Of a stretch of DNA of 64,000 nt, positions 1-11,017 are shown piece after piece (the stretch's first letter is position 1; the number at the start of each line of letters is the position of its first letter). The notes under the pieces were generated by a model. That model was not told the origin of the DNA. It ran no database searches and saw nothing but the letters and a program-made list of their open reading frames with translations. The position numbers were made by a program, and so were the translations under genes. This DNA comes from Populus alba (lineage: Eukaryota > Streptophyta > Magnoliopsida > Malpighiales > Salicaceae). The DNA is taken from the NCBI RefSeq assembly GCF_005239225.2, contig NC_133289.1, forward strand, positions 14,802,889 through 14,866,888. Reading direction: 5' to 3'.

Positions 1-1457
1 ATAAAATATCCAAACGACCCTCTTAAAATTCTGTAATACTAAACAATTCCCTTTTTATATAGTTTGTCTATCTTGATTTCAAACTGAATCCCATAAATTA
101 CACTTATTAAAGCTTGTATGCTTGCATGGATAAAATAATTAATGAATATTGAATACAATAAAACACACAGAGACAGAGATAAATAATCTATGTAATAAGG
201 ACACCATCACCCATACGAATATGGTTGTTCGGAGGCAATTGTCACCGGATTAAGCCCATCAAACTAATAATAGCATAACAATTGATTGATTCTTTTTAAT
301 TTTCTTTTTGTGGGGAGAAGCATGTGTGCATCTGCAGGTTTTTCTTAAAGGCCAAATTGTCACTTCCAGCACCAATAATCCATGGCCAAATTGAAATTGA
401 AAAAAGCTACAGCTTAGCTTGTAAATATTATAATTATAAGAGGTGTAATTTAATTGATTATGTTTTAGATTTGTTTTATAGAAGTTATTAGTACAAGTTT
501 TATGAATTTTAGGGTCATTGGAGACTTACATGATTATTAACTTTAGAGCATGTGGGATTAGTTTAGATGCACGCAAACTGATTCGAACACTCATATTAAT
601 AATAAAAAAAAAATTATACCAAAAACCCTTTCCCCCCCTGTTTCATAACAAATAAAATTCATTTTCCTTTTTCTTTTGTTTACCATCATAACACACACAT
701 ATTGTTTATACCCTCCTCTCCATCTATCTAGCTGTTCCTACTGGCTTCTTCTCATTGGGTTCCTGGAGAAGGAAATGGCTGAGGCTGGAGATTTGCTACA
801 GTATATAGCAAATATAACTCTCGATCTTAATTATTTACAAGTCTGAATGAAACTAACATCTCTACTACAATAGACACTGTAGGGGTAAAATGGATGTCCC
901 AATTAATTACAGCAGTAAAAGAAACACCCTAGAATCTCAACTCATTAATTATTACTTTTTTTTTAATCTACTTTCCCATTCACTATTCATTAACAAATGT
1001 TAATTATCCCTGAGTCACCACCTTCATTAGTTTCCTTTACTAAAGGCACCAAATCAGAGAAAGAGACTCTAATACTTGTTTGGTTTAAGTGTTAACTAGC
1101 AAGAGTAACTATATAGTTTGACCACTAGCTCCGAATTTCAGGATGGAAGGGAATTTTAACCATTAATATATCAAACAATGTATGTAACGTGCAAACCGGT
1201 TTGGTAAAAAAAAAACTGTTCAAGTCCAACCCGAAATCAATAGTTATAGAATAATTCACCAGTGAATAATCTAGCAAAACAAAATTAGTTAATAATAATT
1301 AATTAGCAAAGAAACAAAGAACACAACTTGATTAGCAAGCAAAAATTAAGTATTGTGACCCTTCAAAAGAAACCAGCAAAGAAAACAATAATATACCCAG
1401 AGGAAAAATGAAAAACAAAAGGGGGGCGGGGGGGGGTAAATTTCACTAAACTAATGA
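1..1457. other. Intergenic DNA 3' of the DREB gene
   Basis: AT-rich DNA with no credible coding region. It holds the 3' flank (and probably the 3' UTR and polyadenylation region) of the minus-strand gene that ends at 1458. A G-rich homopolymer run lies near 1422-1437. No transposon or RNA gene was recognised. Confidence 0.6.
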
Positions 1458-2318
1458 TTAATGCTCCCACAATAAAGTCTCAAAACCACTAGTAATTACG
1501 TTATTTTCTGGAATTATTGACAAGTACTGATCGCTAAAATACCCATTACTCTTCACGCCATAATCTTCATAACACCAAGATTGATTAATGTACGGCCACG
1601 AGTCACCAAATAAAACAAACTCGGGAGATTCCTCGTAACTCGTTTCCAAACTCGGCAGCTCAACTATCTCACTCAGTTCCTCAGGAGTCGCCACGTCACT
1701 TGTCACCCTTACTGTTGAAGATGATGATGATGATGATGAGGAGGAGGACTGTGTCATTTGTGAGGACGATGACCCATTATTATTACTGGCCGTGCTGTTA
1801 TTATTACTGTTGTTTTCGTCGCTGCAGACATTGGTGGTGACTGTAGTGACAGTGTTGAAGTCCATAGAAGCGGCTTTAGCGGCGGCAGCTTGGACATCAC
1901 GTGGAGAGTTAGAAGCGGGTCGGGGGAGCGACCCGGCTAGTTCGGGGAAGTTGAGGATGGCTGAGTTGCCTTTTATGCTCAAGGCTGCAACGTCATGGGC
2001 ACGTGCTGCCATTTCTGGGGTGGAGAAAGTTCCTAGCCAGATCCGATTCTTCTTTCTGGGCTCCCGGATCTCCGACACCCATTTTCCCCATGTCCGCATT
2101 CGTACCCCCCTGAACACCGGGTGCTTGCTGTTGTTGCTACTGTTAGTTTCCCTTGGCCTCTTTGGTTTTCTCAGGTTTTTTTCCGGGTCGGGTTTAGAAA
2201 CGGGGTTTGGTGATAACCCAGATGAAGATGTTGAAGATGGGGTTGGCGAAGAGGAGTAGGAGTAAATGCTTGAAGAGTCTTTCTTGGAGTTGGAGTTCGA
2301 AGTCGGCGGATCAGTCAT
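1458..2318 (-). CDS. AP2/ERF transcription factor, DREB subfamily A-4 like
   Basis: A 286-aa single-exon protein with one AP2/ERF DNA-binding domain at about residues 68-125. It runs from [15 protein letters not shown] through the YLG-equivalent IWLGTF to [14 protein letters not shown]. Val and Glu stand at the two positions (WV..EIRE) that in this family favour binding of DRE/CRT (CCGAC) sites, which points to DREB rather than ERF. The conserved extension [14 protein letters not shown] followed by [10 protein letters not shown] is typical of the A-4 (TINY/ERF034-035-like) group. A basic stretch before the domain (residues 50-56, RKPKRPR) is a likely nuclear signal. A poly-Ser run lies near residues 185-202, and an acidic C-terminal half ends in LLWEH, a possible activation region. 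The length and lack of introns fit the family. It would act in the nucleus on stress or developmental promoters. The exact orthologue cannot be named from sequence alone. Confidence 0.93.
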   Translation of the reverse strand: MTDPPTSNSNSKKDSSSIYSYSSSPTPSSTSSSGLSPNPVSKPDPEKNLRKPKRPRETNSSNNSKHPVFRGVRMRTWGKWVSEIREPRKKNRIWLGTFSTPEMAARAHDVAALSIKGNSAILNFPELAGSLPRPASNSPRDVQAAAAKAASMDFNTVTTVTTNVCSDENNSNNNSTASNNNGSSSSQMTQSSSSSSSSSSSTVRVTSDVATPEELSEIVELPSLETSYEESPEFVLFGDSWPYINQSWCYEDYGVKSNGYFSDQYLSIIPENNVITSGFETLLWEH

Positions 2319-2457
2319 GTTCTTGGTGATAGAGTGTGTGGTCTGTTTTGTTTAATTTAGACTTACGAATAAGCACCCAAGAGGAGGGGGGGGGGGGTGA
2401 TTTGGATGTGGAGAAGGAAATGCACAAAGAAAGTTGGGTTTTTTATGGATGGAGGGA

Positions 2458-2464
2458 ATTTATA
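2458..2464 (-). promoter_or_regulatory. Candidate TATA box of the DREB gene
   Basis: On the minus strand TATAAAT is read here, about 140 bases upstream of the ATG at 2318. It would give a 5' leader of about 110 bases, normal for such a gene. This is position and consensus only. Confidence 0.4.
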
Positions 2465-2599
2465 GGGAGAGAGGGTAGTTCTGTTGCTATAAATTGCAGA
2501 TGGAGGAAGAAAGAGGAAGATAATAGAAAAATAGAGGTAAGAGAGGGTCAGGGAAGGGAGCCGAACTTGAAGGGCCGACGTCCTAGCTATATGTGACAT

Positions 2600-4275
2600 T
2601 TATATTTCATAAAGTCTTGTTTTTGTTTATTTAACACCCAGCTAATAAAAAGTTGAAAAAAAAAGAAAAAGAAAAAGAAGTTGGACTTGGACTCCGAGTT
2701 CATAAACTCCTCTCAAGTTCAACTTAAAATGATTGTTGGTTGAATTGATCAACTTGAACACAGAAATCAGTGTTGATGCTAAAAGAAAGTACCAAGCATC
2801 TATGGGTTTTTTTTTATGCTTCCCTCTAACAGATCGAATATTTAAGCATGTATACAAGGATCATATGTATGTATTCATTCATGCTAGTACGTGTTGTGGT
2901 CTTTGTTAATTATTTGTCTCGTGCAACTATATATATATATGTATGATACCGTATTTCTGACCAACTATACTCGTACGTTTTAAGGGTTTTGATTTTATAT
3001 TGATACATTCCACCCCTTGACATTATTAAATATAAGGGAATTTGGGGTGCATTATATATATATGACCAACTCTTGGGGTTCTATTTTAATTTGTGATATC
3101 GTGTCTAGCTAGCTACTAGTAATTAATAATGTCTTTTTTTTTTCTTTCAAGAATAGCGTTTGATTATCGATCTTCAAATGATAAAATATGATGCCCATAT
3201 ACACACACTGACATGTACATATTAACAAGGAGGAGACAGAGAGGGGCGGATGGGAATGAGAGCAGATGAGTGCTGTGAAACGGGAGTGGCCCTAGAGAAG
3301 GAGGAGGAGGGGAGGGGCATCACAACGCATGCATAGCTGGCATAGCCGTTCTGTGAAACTAGGATTTTTCGATTATACATTAATGGCCTAGGCTCACTGT
3401 AGTTAATACACTCTTCTCCTTCATAATTATCTACGTATTTTCTGCTTATTAATTGATGTCATAATTAATACTGCTGCTGTTTCTTCAACAGAACTAACTA
3501 ATTTGCCAAACTTTGTTTAGTACCCAAAATGTATTAATTTAAGAGACTTGCACGCACCAGATTTCCTTTTCTGCTTATTAATTTGTGCTACTTCAGGTTT
3601 TCCATTGTCGTACGTATATGTTATATCTGGGGGGTGGTACTAAATCTAGAGAGCATAAATAAAATTTGAGTTTGAGTTTTTGAGTGTTTTCTGCTTGCTT
3701 GTTCTTCGGAACTAGGGTTGACAGAGTTACCATGCCTTCATAACTCCCGAGTTGTAGAGGCTTTATTGATTCTCGACCGAACAAGATAATAGATTTAGTT
3801 GAGCTTTGTTAGAAATTTTATGTAGAATTTCTTAAAACTTTACATCATAACTTGAAGAACATATATTTTTTTAAAAGCCTTAAATGAGGTTTTTCTTTTA
3901 TATAGATTAACCCGAAGGTGATTCTTGGTTTAAAGGGATACAGTATTCACATTTTAGCTATAGCTACTTTTTTTATGCAAAACAATTTGCTAGTTTCAAA
4001 CTTAACTTTTTTGGTAAAACAAAAAAGACGGCTTTTTTATTATTATTAAAGAAAGCTAAGATAATGGCTTTTGAGGTGGAAATGCAATCTCAATCTCATA
4101 AGTATAAAATAACAAGTGACCTACATGCGAAATCTCTTTTTTCGAACACAAATTGTAACAACCAATCCAGGACCTGTTTGCATTGCGTCCTTTCTTATGT
4201 ACTATATTTTTTAGACTAATTAGTGCAGACAATGACACTACAAAAATTAAAAAAAAAAGTCTCTTTCCATCGTAG
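2600..4275. other. Intergenic DNA upstream of the DREB gene
   Basis: AT-rich sequence with short poly-A/T runs and (TA)n near 2928-2942. The short open frames are not family-like. The first kilobase is probably the distal DREB promoter; nothing else was recognised. Confidence 0.45.
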
Positions 4276-4279
4276 TTGT

Positions 4280-4480
4280 TGACTCTAAAGGTGGGTATGA
4301 TATTATAAAAATGATGATAATTTAAAATTTTTTTTATTTAAAAATATATTAAAATAATTTTATTTTATTTTTTAAAAAATTATTTTTAATATCAACATAT
4401 TAAAACAAAATGAAAATATATAATTTTTTTTATTTTAAATAAAAAAAAATTAAAATTTGAGAGAATGCGATGGAACACCC
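4280..4480. repeat. AT-rich short interspersed (MITE-like) repeat, partial copy
   Basis: Contains the characteristic string of A/T runs around AAAATATATTAAAATAAT and a phrase like ATATCAACATATTAAAAC. The same arrangement recurs near 39370-39560 and, most completely, at about 43660-44140. From memory this kind of repeat is common in Salicaceae genomes, but a database match was not possible. Confidence 0.5.
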
Positions 4481-4599
4481 TAAGACTATTATAATTTTTT
4501 TTAAAAAATAAATAAAAAGAAAGAGTTTCTTGTTTTAGCTACTCTGTGACACGGATTGTGAACTGCTTTAATTCATCTTAATAGGATACTTATTTATTA

Positions 4600-4890
4600 T
4601 TTATGAATAATTATTTATTTTAGTTATTATTTTTCAAAATTTTATCATTCCTTGTCATATTTACATAGTTTTAAATCTAATAATTTATTCTATTTATCAT
4701 GCCACGCTGTATTGTATTCATGATTTCAAAAAAATAATTCCACATTAAATTGATGCTAAATTTTGTAAAATAATATTTTTTTGGGTGTAGAAAATTACAA
4801 GTTAGTTCCTAGAGTTGTTTCCTTTTTATTTTTGGTTCACGTGTTTGATTGTAATAATGCCATAATTTTTTTTTGCCACACAAGTTTTAT
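4600..4890 (+). repeat. Dispersed repeat R1, copy 1
   Basis: Shares a collinear order of phrases with 8620-8900 and 9090-9430: a 'TTTTATC/TTTTGTC..T' start, then 'CATAGTTTTAA..CTAATAATTT', then 'ATTCATGAT..TCAAAA', then 'TTTTGTAAAATA', then a line like 'AGTTTGGTCCCTAGAG'. All three copies have the same orientation. No coding potential; family unknown. Confidence 0.55.
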
Positions 4891-5122
4891 AAATTGTTTT
4901 GTCGAATAAGTTTATTCTTTCTTTAATTTTATCCTCTCAAATTCCGGTTGGATATAATGATTTGTATAATCACACCAAAATCAAAAAAAATAGAACAAAA
5001 ATAAAAATAAAAGAGAAGTAAAAAGAAAGAAAATCTGAATTTTTTTATTGTTTTGATATGTTGGGTTGTCACCCCAATAATTACATTTGTTTTTTTTTTT
5101 TGGCTAGATTCTATATCCATGT

Positions 5123-5640
5123 CTAAGGTTCAACCAAATTAACCTCTAACACAATACCCTTCTTAAAACCATCAAAGAGCTTCAAACACAAATGAAAGAG
5201 AAGAACTTTATACACAAACATGAATTTTGTATCCTTTGCCAATAATTTGCATAAGAGTAATGCTATTTTTAAAAATTCGTTTATAAATCTTTGATAAAAA
5301 CCTGCATATTCAAGAAAAGAATGAACTTCCCATATACTCACGAGATAAAGTAAGGAAAAAATAATATTTATTTTAACTTTATTAACTTCAAGACCTCTAG
5401 CAAAAACTACGTGCTCTAAAACTATCCTATATTCAACCATAAATTGACACTTCTCATAATTCAAAATGAAATTAGTTTATATGTATCTTTTCAAAATAAG
5501 TTTTAAGTTTTCTAGACATGCATAAAAAGAATTATCATAAATAGTAAAATCATCCATAAAAACCTTTATGATTCTTTTTACATACTTTAAAAATATACTC
5601 ATCATGCATCTTTGAAAAGTAGTACATGCAATGCAATGCA
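5123..5640 (-). pseudogene. Decayed Ty3/gypsy reverse transcriptase fragment
   Basis: On the minus strand a 113-aa open stretch (5123-5464) reads like the end of a gypsy RT: YEKCQFMV, a GLEVNKVKI-like segment, HSFLEYAGFYQRFINEF, then LLAKDTKF. Just upstream (about 5540-5560) the frame gives MDDF, the RT active-site region. No LTRs or further domains survive next to it. The pattern matches Athila-type RT, but it is too diverged to assign to the family described further right. Confidence 0.75.
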
Positions 5641-5649
5641 TAGACCAAA

Positions 5650-7290
5650 AAACATTCTCTTACATGTGAAAGTACCAAGAATGCTAAACTAAACAAAAAC
5701 ACAAACTTGATTCAAGTAAACAAGGATTAATATCCCCTATAATAGTGCTAAAAATTTGACATGTGTTGAAATCATGAAAATTAAAATCCTTAAAACCAAT
5801 GATTTGTAGTATAGAAAGTAAAGATATCGTTCCATAGAGGACAAGTTTTAGAATTTGGTTACATAATCAAGACAAGTTATTTAAGTTTAGATTAAAGCAA
5901 ACCAAGTAAAAATACATGAAATATACTAATCTGACGAAATCAACTAATTCTTTTTATGATCTAAACTAAATAAAAGTAATTAAATGGAGGATTTTGTTTT
6001 ATAATCTAAACTAACTAAAAGCAACTTAGAAAGCTTAGAAAATAAAAGAAATTAAGAGAAAAATTAAGAGAAAAATTGGTAGAATACAAAAAAATAGAAA
6101 GAAAACGTTTTTTTTACAAGTATTCCTCATGGATAACTAAACATCAATCATTCAACCTAGATATGTTTTCTAATTTTATTTATGATAATCAATAAATCAA
6201 CAATGGGAAATGACAAATTTTACTATCTATCCTTAATTTTTAGTTAACCTAGCATTCATGATTAATTAACTCTAATCGCACAATAACTTTTATTAAGTAT
6301 GCAAGATTTAATTACGTGAAAATATCAACACCAAGATAGGTATTTATTTATATAATTAAACACGTATGGAGAGTTAATTTAATCAAGAATTATATTTTTC
6401 AAGTAACAAATAATCAAGCATGAGTTTGAAAATTAGATACTCTTGCTACTCAAGTTGATTAGTCATGAATCCATCATAAACTAATCTCTAGCAACAAATT
6501 TAAAACCAAAAGCATATGTCGTGCATCATATTTATGGAATTTCAATCATCAATCATAAATCATCAAATTTAATCATAGAAAAAATAAAATATTCATGTAT
6601 CATAAATCATATTTATAATAATTTTAAATACAAATGCTCATGATAATTTAAATCCAAGGGCATTAAACTCTTAAAATTGAAAACTAAAATTGTCATAAAT
6701 TTAAAAAAGAAAAAAAGACAAAATAAATAATAGAACCCTTCTATTTTTCTAAATTTTGAACATGATCCCCTTCTTTTTTTAAAAGTTGGGACTACTTGTA
6801 GATGAAATTGAGGAGGAGAAGAAGTTTTCTTGTTAATAACTAATTGTTAATTAGATTAGTTTAAAGTTTTCTTATATTAAATTGACTTCAATGATTTGTG
6901 CATTGATTTTGACCTTTAAAAGATATTTTCTAGTCATATGGGACATGGCCACATCATTAATGAGATGCCACATCATCATCCTAACATGGAAAGATTGGGC
7001 CAACACTAGTTTTCTAGTAGATTTCAGACCCAACTTTAAATAAGTCATTTTCTCTTGTCTAGATGAGTTATTAGACCTATCCAATTAGGATCTTAATATA
7101 TTATCTATAATGGTTTGTCCAAATGTGCTTTTTTTAGTCATTTGCTTGAGATTGTGCTAAAAATGCTTCATTTAACTCTTTAACACTTTGTGTCTCCATA
7201 GCACTGTTAAGCACAAAACAAGATAGATAGGCTATTGTAAAACACAAAATATGAATAAAAGACTAAGAATAAGGTACTAAAAATATAGAA
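5650..7290. other. AT-rich intergenic DNA
   Basis: No gene seen. The stretch around 5700-5850 has the texture of decayed LTR sequence (phrases such as 'CGTTCCATAGAGGAC'), but no boundaries or target duplications could be found. Confidence 0.35.
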
Positions 7291-7539
7291 TACTATGAGT
7301 GTATTAGTCATCGACTTTCATTGATGGCTTTCTTTGGTATCATTTGATTTGTTTTGGTGGCGACACAACCATATGTAAGAGGTCCAATTTGGCTTAAATG
7401 ACCCTATTTTTTTTTCTTATCTCTCTCTTCTTTTCCTTGATTTTAATGCTTGAATCTCTAAAAAATAATAAAGTAGTTTGTCATTTTTATGTCAAATTTG
7501 TTACTTAATCTTTAGATTTAGTTTTGGGTTTCATAATAT

Positions 7540-8310
7540 GTTTTGGATTGCTTTCTATTGAGTTATCTTGGTATCCTAAACAAAATCACGAGTTTGGTAA
7601 GTTATTTGAGGTTGACTTGGATTATTTTTTTTTGTCCTTAATTTTTAATTGATTCTTTTTTTTTTTCAATTCATCATTCAATTATTGGTTTGTTGCAAAA
7701 TAGGTTTTGTGATTGTTTTTTATTTATTTTTTATGACTTTATCTTCTTATCATGACTTGGGTCACGAGTTTGACAGTTTAGTTCAAGTTGACTTTTTCAT
7801 TTTTTGGGGTACTTTTTATTTGATTTTACTTCTCAAATTTATCTTTTAAAATTAGGTTGGTTATGGCACTAGGCTTTGTGATTTTGTTTTTTAATTTTCT
7901 TTATGTTCACTTATTCTAGTCTTATAACCTTGGATAGGCTAACCCAGGTCATGAGTTCGAAAACTTAACACATGTTGACTCGAATATTTTTTTTTAATTT
8001 TTTTTTAATTTTATTTTTCAACATTGTATTGGTGGAGAATTAAGCTTCATAATTTCTTTTTTCAATTTACTTTCTATAAAGTTATCATATTCTCATGACC
8101 CAAGCCGTAGGTTTAGAAGGTTAATCCAAGTTGACCAAGTTATTATTTTTTTTTAATTTTATCATTCAATATTTTTTTTAATTGAAAATTGAGCTTCATA
8201 AATTATTTTGATTTTCTTTCTATGAGATTTTTACTGTCTCATTACTTAAGGTGCAAATTTGACAAGTTATCCAAGGTTAGTACAAGTCGATCTAATATTT
8301 TGTCACCTAA
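7540..8310 (+). repeat. Degenerate tandem repeat, about five units of 145-180 bp
   Basis: A block of the form 'TTATC..TATCATGAC..GGTCACGAGTTTGA..AGTT..AAGTTGAC', followed by a T-rich spacer, recurs with starts near 7566, 7741, 7921, 8086 and 8230. Units are strongly diverged but keep their order. No open frame spans them. Confidence 0.6.
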
Positions 8311-8619
8311 GTAATTAAAATAAATGTTGTCCAATATATTAGTGTCTCAATATTTAAAAAAGGTGTGATTCAATGTGCATCAAATTTTGAATTCATGATA
8401 AAAAATATATATATATTCATGCTAAAAAGCATGTAAGCAACGCCTAAGAAGTTTTTTGTTTATGTTATAAAAATTCAATCCTTATCGCAACTTAACGTTA
8501 GTCACTAATTTAGTTCATAAAACTAAAAAGGAAAAGTTATTTACAATTCTAGGGTGTAAGACTTAAACGCACTATGGCTGCTATAGTGCACCTGAGTCTA
8601 GTCTTTTCTCTTTTTTTAT

Positions 8620-8900
8620 TTATTTTTATCTTGAACACTTGTGCATTTTAGTTACTAAATATATTTTTTAATTTTATCTTTCCATGAGTTTATAGTTTTA
8701 AGCCTAATAATTTATTTATTTTTCTGCGTGCTGCATCATATTCATGATGTCAAAATTGTTTTTGCATTAACCTGATGATTAATTTTACAAAATGGAATGT
8801 TGAAACAAAATTTAATATAGAAACAAAATAGTTGCCTTTTTTCCTTTTTTTTTTTTATTGTTCATGGGGCATGGAAATGCTATAGTTTGGTCCCTAGAGT
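8620..8900 (+). repeat. Dispersed repeat R1, copy 2
   Basis: Second copy of the repeat also at 4600-4890 and 9090-9430. It has the collinear phrases 'TTTTAAGCCTAATAATTT', 'ATTCATGATGTCAAAA', 'TTTACAAAATGGAAT' and 'AGTTTGGTCCCTAGAG'. Confidence 0.6.
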
Positions 8901-9089
8901 TTTTATTTTCTATCCTTATGTTTATAGGGTGGTATATAGAATTAGTTTTTTTTTTTTATAGAATTAGTTTTTTTTTAAAAAAAAAAAAAACTAAAAGGGC
9001 ATGGTTATTTGTTGTTTCAATTATTATGATGTCAAACTCAGAAACACTATGAATTGTTATAATACACTTGGTCTAGTTCTTTTTTTTTT

Positions 9090-9430
9090 TTTGTCATAGA
9101 AACAATTATCCATTTTAGTCACTATATATATATTATATATATATTTTTTTTTTTTTTAATTTTGTCCTCCTATGCTATATTCACATGGTTTTAAGCCTAA
9201 TAATTTGTTTCAGTTTTTATACTATATCGAATTCACGATGTCAAAAAAGATCCTTGCATTACATAGATGTTTGATTTTGCAAAATAGAATTTGATTTTAT
9301 TATTTGAACGATTAAAAAAAGCAGGGACCAAATTTAACATATAAACAAAACGATAACTTATCTTCTTTTTTCATGGAGAATAAAACTATAGTTTGGTATT
9401 TGAAGTTTTTACTTTTTCAATTTGGCCCCT
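9090..9430 (+). repeat. Dispersed repeat R1, copy 3
   Basis: Third copy, closest to copy 2. It shares 'ATTTTAGTCACTA', 'GGTTTTAAGCCTAATAATTT', 'GAATTCACGATGTCAAAA', 'TTTGCAAAATAGAAT' and 'AGTTTGGTATTTGAAG'. A (TA)n/poly-T tract at 9125-9160 is an internal expansion. Confidence 0.6.
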
Positions 9431-9557
9431 AGATTTTGATTGTCTGACAGTTCAATCGTAAACTTTATTATTTTTTTAATTTCTATCCTTGAAATTTCAG
9501 AAGATAACGAGAGTTACTAAAATATAGAAGTGGAGAGAGAAAATAATCTGTTAGTTA

Positions 9558-9904
9558 TATTCCACCAACCAAGAGGCTGGTCTTGATGTCAATGATGAAA
9601 GTCTTAAAAAGCCTTAGATGGAGGTGAATCAAGGTTTTATTGTAAATCTTAGAACCTTGAATTTCAATTTTGAATGCATAAAAAAACTGACATCATATAC
9701 AATATTAAAAAACACAAGTGAAAGGGATGATGATAGAACGACAAAAGCACACTAACTTTTATATCCCAGCAACCAAGAGGCTAGTCTTGATGTCAATGAT
9801 GAAAGCCTTAAAAAGCCTTAGAGGGAGGTGAATTAAGGCTTTATTGTAAATATTAGAACTTTGAATTTCAATTCTTAATGCATAAAAAAATTGATACCAT
9901 ATAC
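9558..9904 (+). repeat. Pair of about 143-bp direct repeats, 204 bp apart
   Basis: 9558-9700 and 9762-9904 are nearly the same sequence, with shared landmarks 'ACCAAGAGGCT', 'CTTGATGTCAATGATGAAAG' and 'AAAAAGCCTTAGA'. The second copy runs straight into the integrase-like frame of element E, so the repeat unit is probably part of, or flanks, that element. Confidence 0.7.
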
Positions 9905-10306
9905 ACTGATGGTCCATTTCGGATTATAGAGAAGGTGAATGACAATGCGTATAAGGTAGATCTTCCTGGTGATTACAACATATCAGCTACTTTTAATGTG
10001 AAAGACTTGACTCCATACTTGGATGATGATGACGATTCTGATTTGAGGACAAATCATTATCAACCCGGGGTTGATGATGTGCATCATGGGAATTATAATC
10101 CATCTCGTAAAGCTGAATCTAATATGCAAGAGGGCGCAGATGGTCCAATGACAAGAGCGAGAGCAAAACAACTACAACGGGCCATGACGAATCAAATTGC
10201 AATTATTGAAGTTGTGTCGGAGTTAAAAATTAGCAATAAGTTTGAAATTGGTTCAAGGGTGCTTATTTGCTTACAATTGGAACTTGAAGATGGGAAAAGC
10301 CCTTAA
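9899..10306 (+). pseudogene. 3' end of a Ty3/gypsy pol (integrase C-terminus), element E
   Basis: The frame reads DGPFRIIEKVNDNAYKVDLPGDYNISATFNVKDLTPY, the C-terminal integrase segment found in short-LTR chromoviruses (CRM/Reina-like). An acidic linker (DDDDDSD) follows, then GPMTRARAKQLQ, a common pol terminus in these elements. The upstream integrase core, RT and gag are absent, so only the last part of pol remains. It is followed by a polypurine-like tract and a candidate LTR at 10666. The lineage assignment is from motif memory. Confidence 0.8.
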
Positions 10307-10665
10307 TGGTTCTTTTCATGCTGGGCTACTTGTATTTGGATTGATAATGCAAGTGAAGGAATTGATGTTGTTTACAGTCAGAATAGTAGATGGATTTGAA
10401 CCCGAATTTAAAGTCATCCAATGCATGTGAAAGCAAGATTTATGTAGGTAAAATTGAAGTTCAGAACGTGATCTTTCTAGATTGTCCAACCATGATTGCA
10501 TTGGACTTTTGTGTTAAAAGTTATGGCTGTTTTAAATTTGGTCTGCTTATGTTTTAGAAATGTAAAAAAAAACGTGTGTTAGTTAAATTTGTCTACTTAC
10601 TTTATTAAAAGTCTAGTTTTTAGGCTTGACTTCTGTCATGTTGAATTCGCCTAACTTTGGAGGGA

Positions 10666-11017
10666 TGTTCCAAAGATAAATATGTATCAGAATATGTAAT
10701 AAACACTTTTGGTCAAGATTTGAAACTTAATTCAGAGAATTAAGAGTTGTTCTTCCAAATTCATTTTGTGAAGAACCCTACCTGACTTATCACTCTTCAA
10801 TCACAAAGAGTGTGGCGTCGAAATCCTAGACTGATCTTTGTGGCATCCAGATCGACTTATCAAAGTATCATTCTAGTCTATCCTCCATCTTATTTACTTT
10901 TAAATCACTATAATCCAACCTAAATACCAAAAGAAAGACAACACAACCAGACCCATCCTTCATCCATTTTAGTTAGAATCATTGTTGCCGATTTTTCAAA
11001 TCATTCACGACACATCA
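10666..11017 (+). mobile_element. Candidate 3' LTR of element E (about 350 bp)
   Basis: Begins TGTTCCAAAG directly after the purine-rich tract CTTTGGAGGGA, as expected for a polypurine tract followed by an LTR. It ends near CACGACACATCA, where gag sequence of another element starts abruptly (about 11018). The length of about 350 bp is typical of short-LTR chromoviruses. The right end is uncertain by a few bases (11014 or 11017) and no matching 5' LTR is present. Confidence 0.6.

Noticed and set aside
1792..2259. Open frame on the plus strand opposite the DREB gene
   Set aside because: It is the antisense of a real AP2 gene with biased Ser/Asn codons; no family resemblance.
10242..10501. Short overlapping frames after the E integrase
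   Set aside because: No conserved motif; they lie in the untranslated stretch before the LTR.
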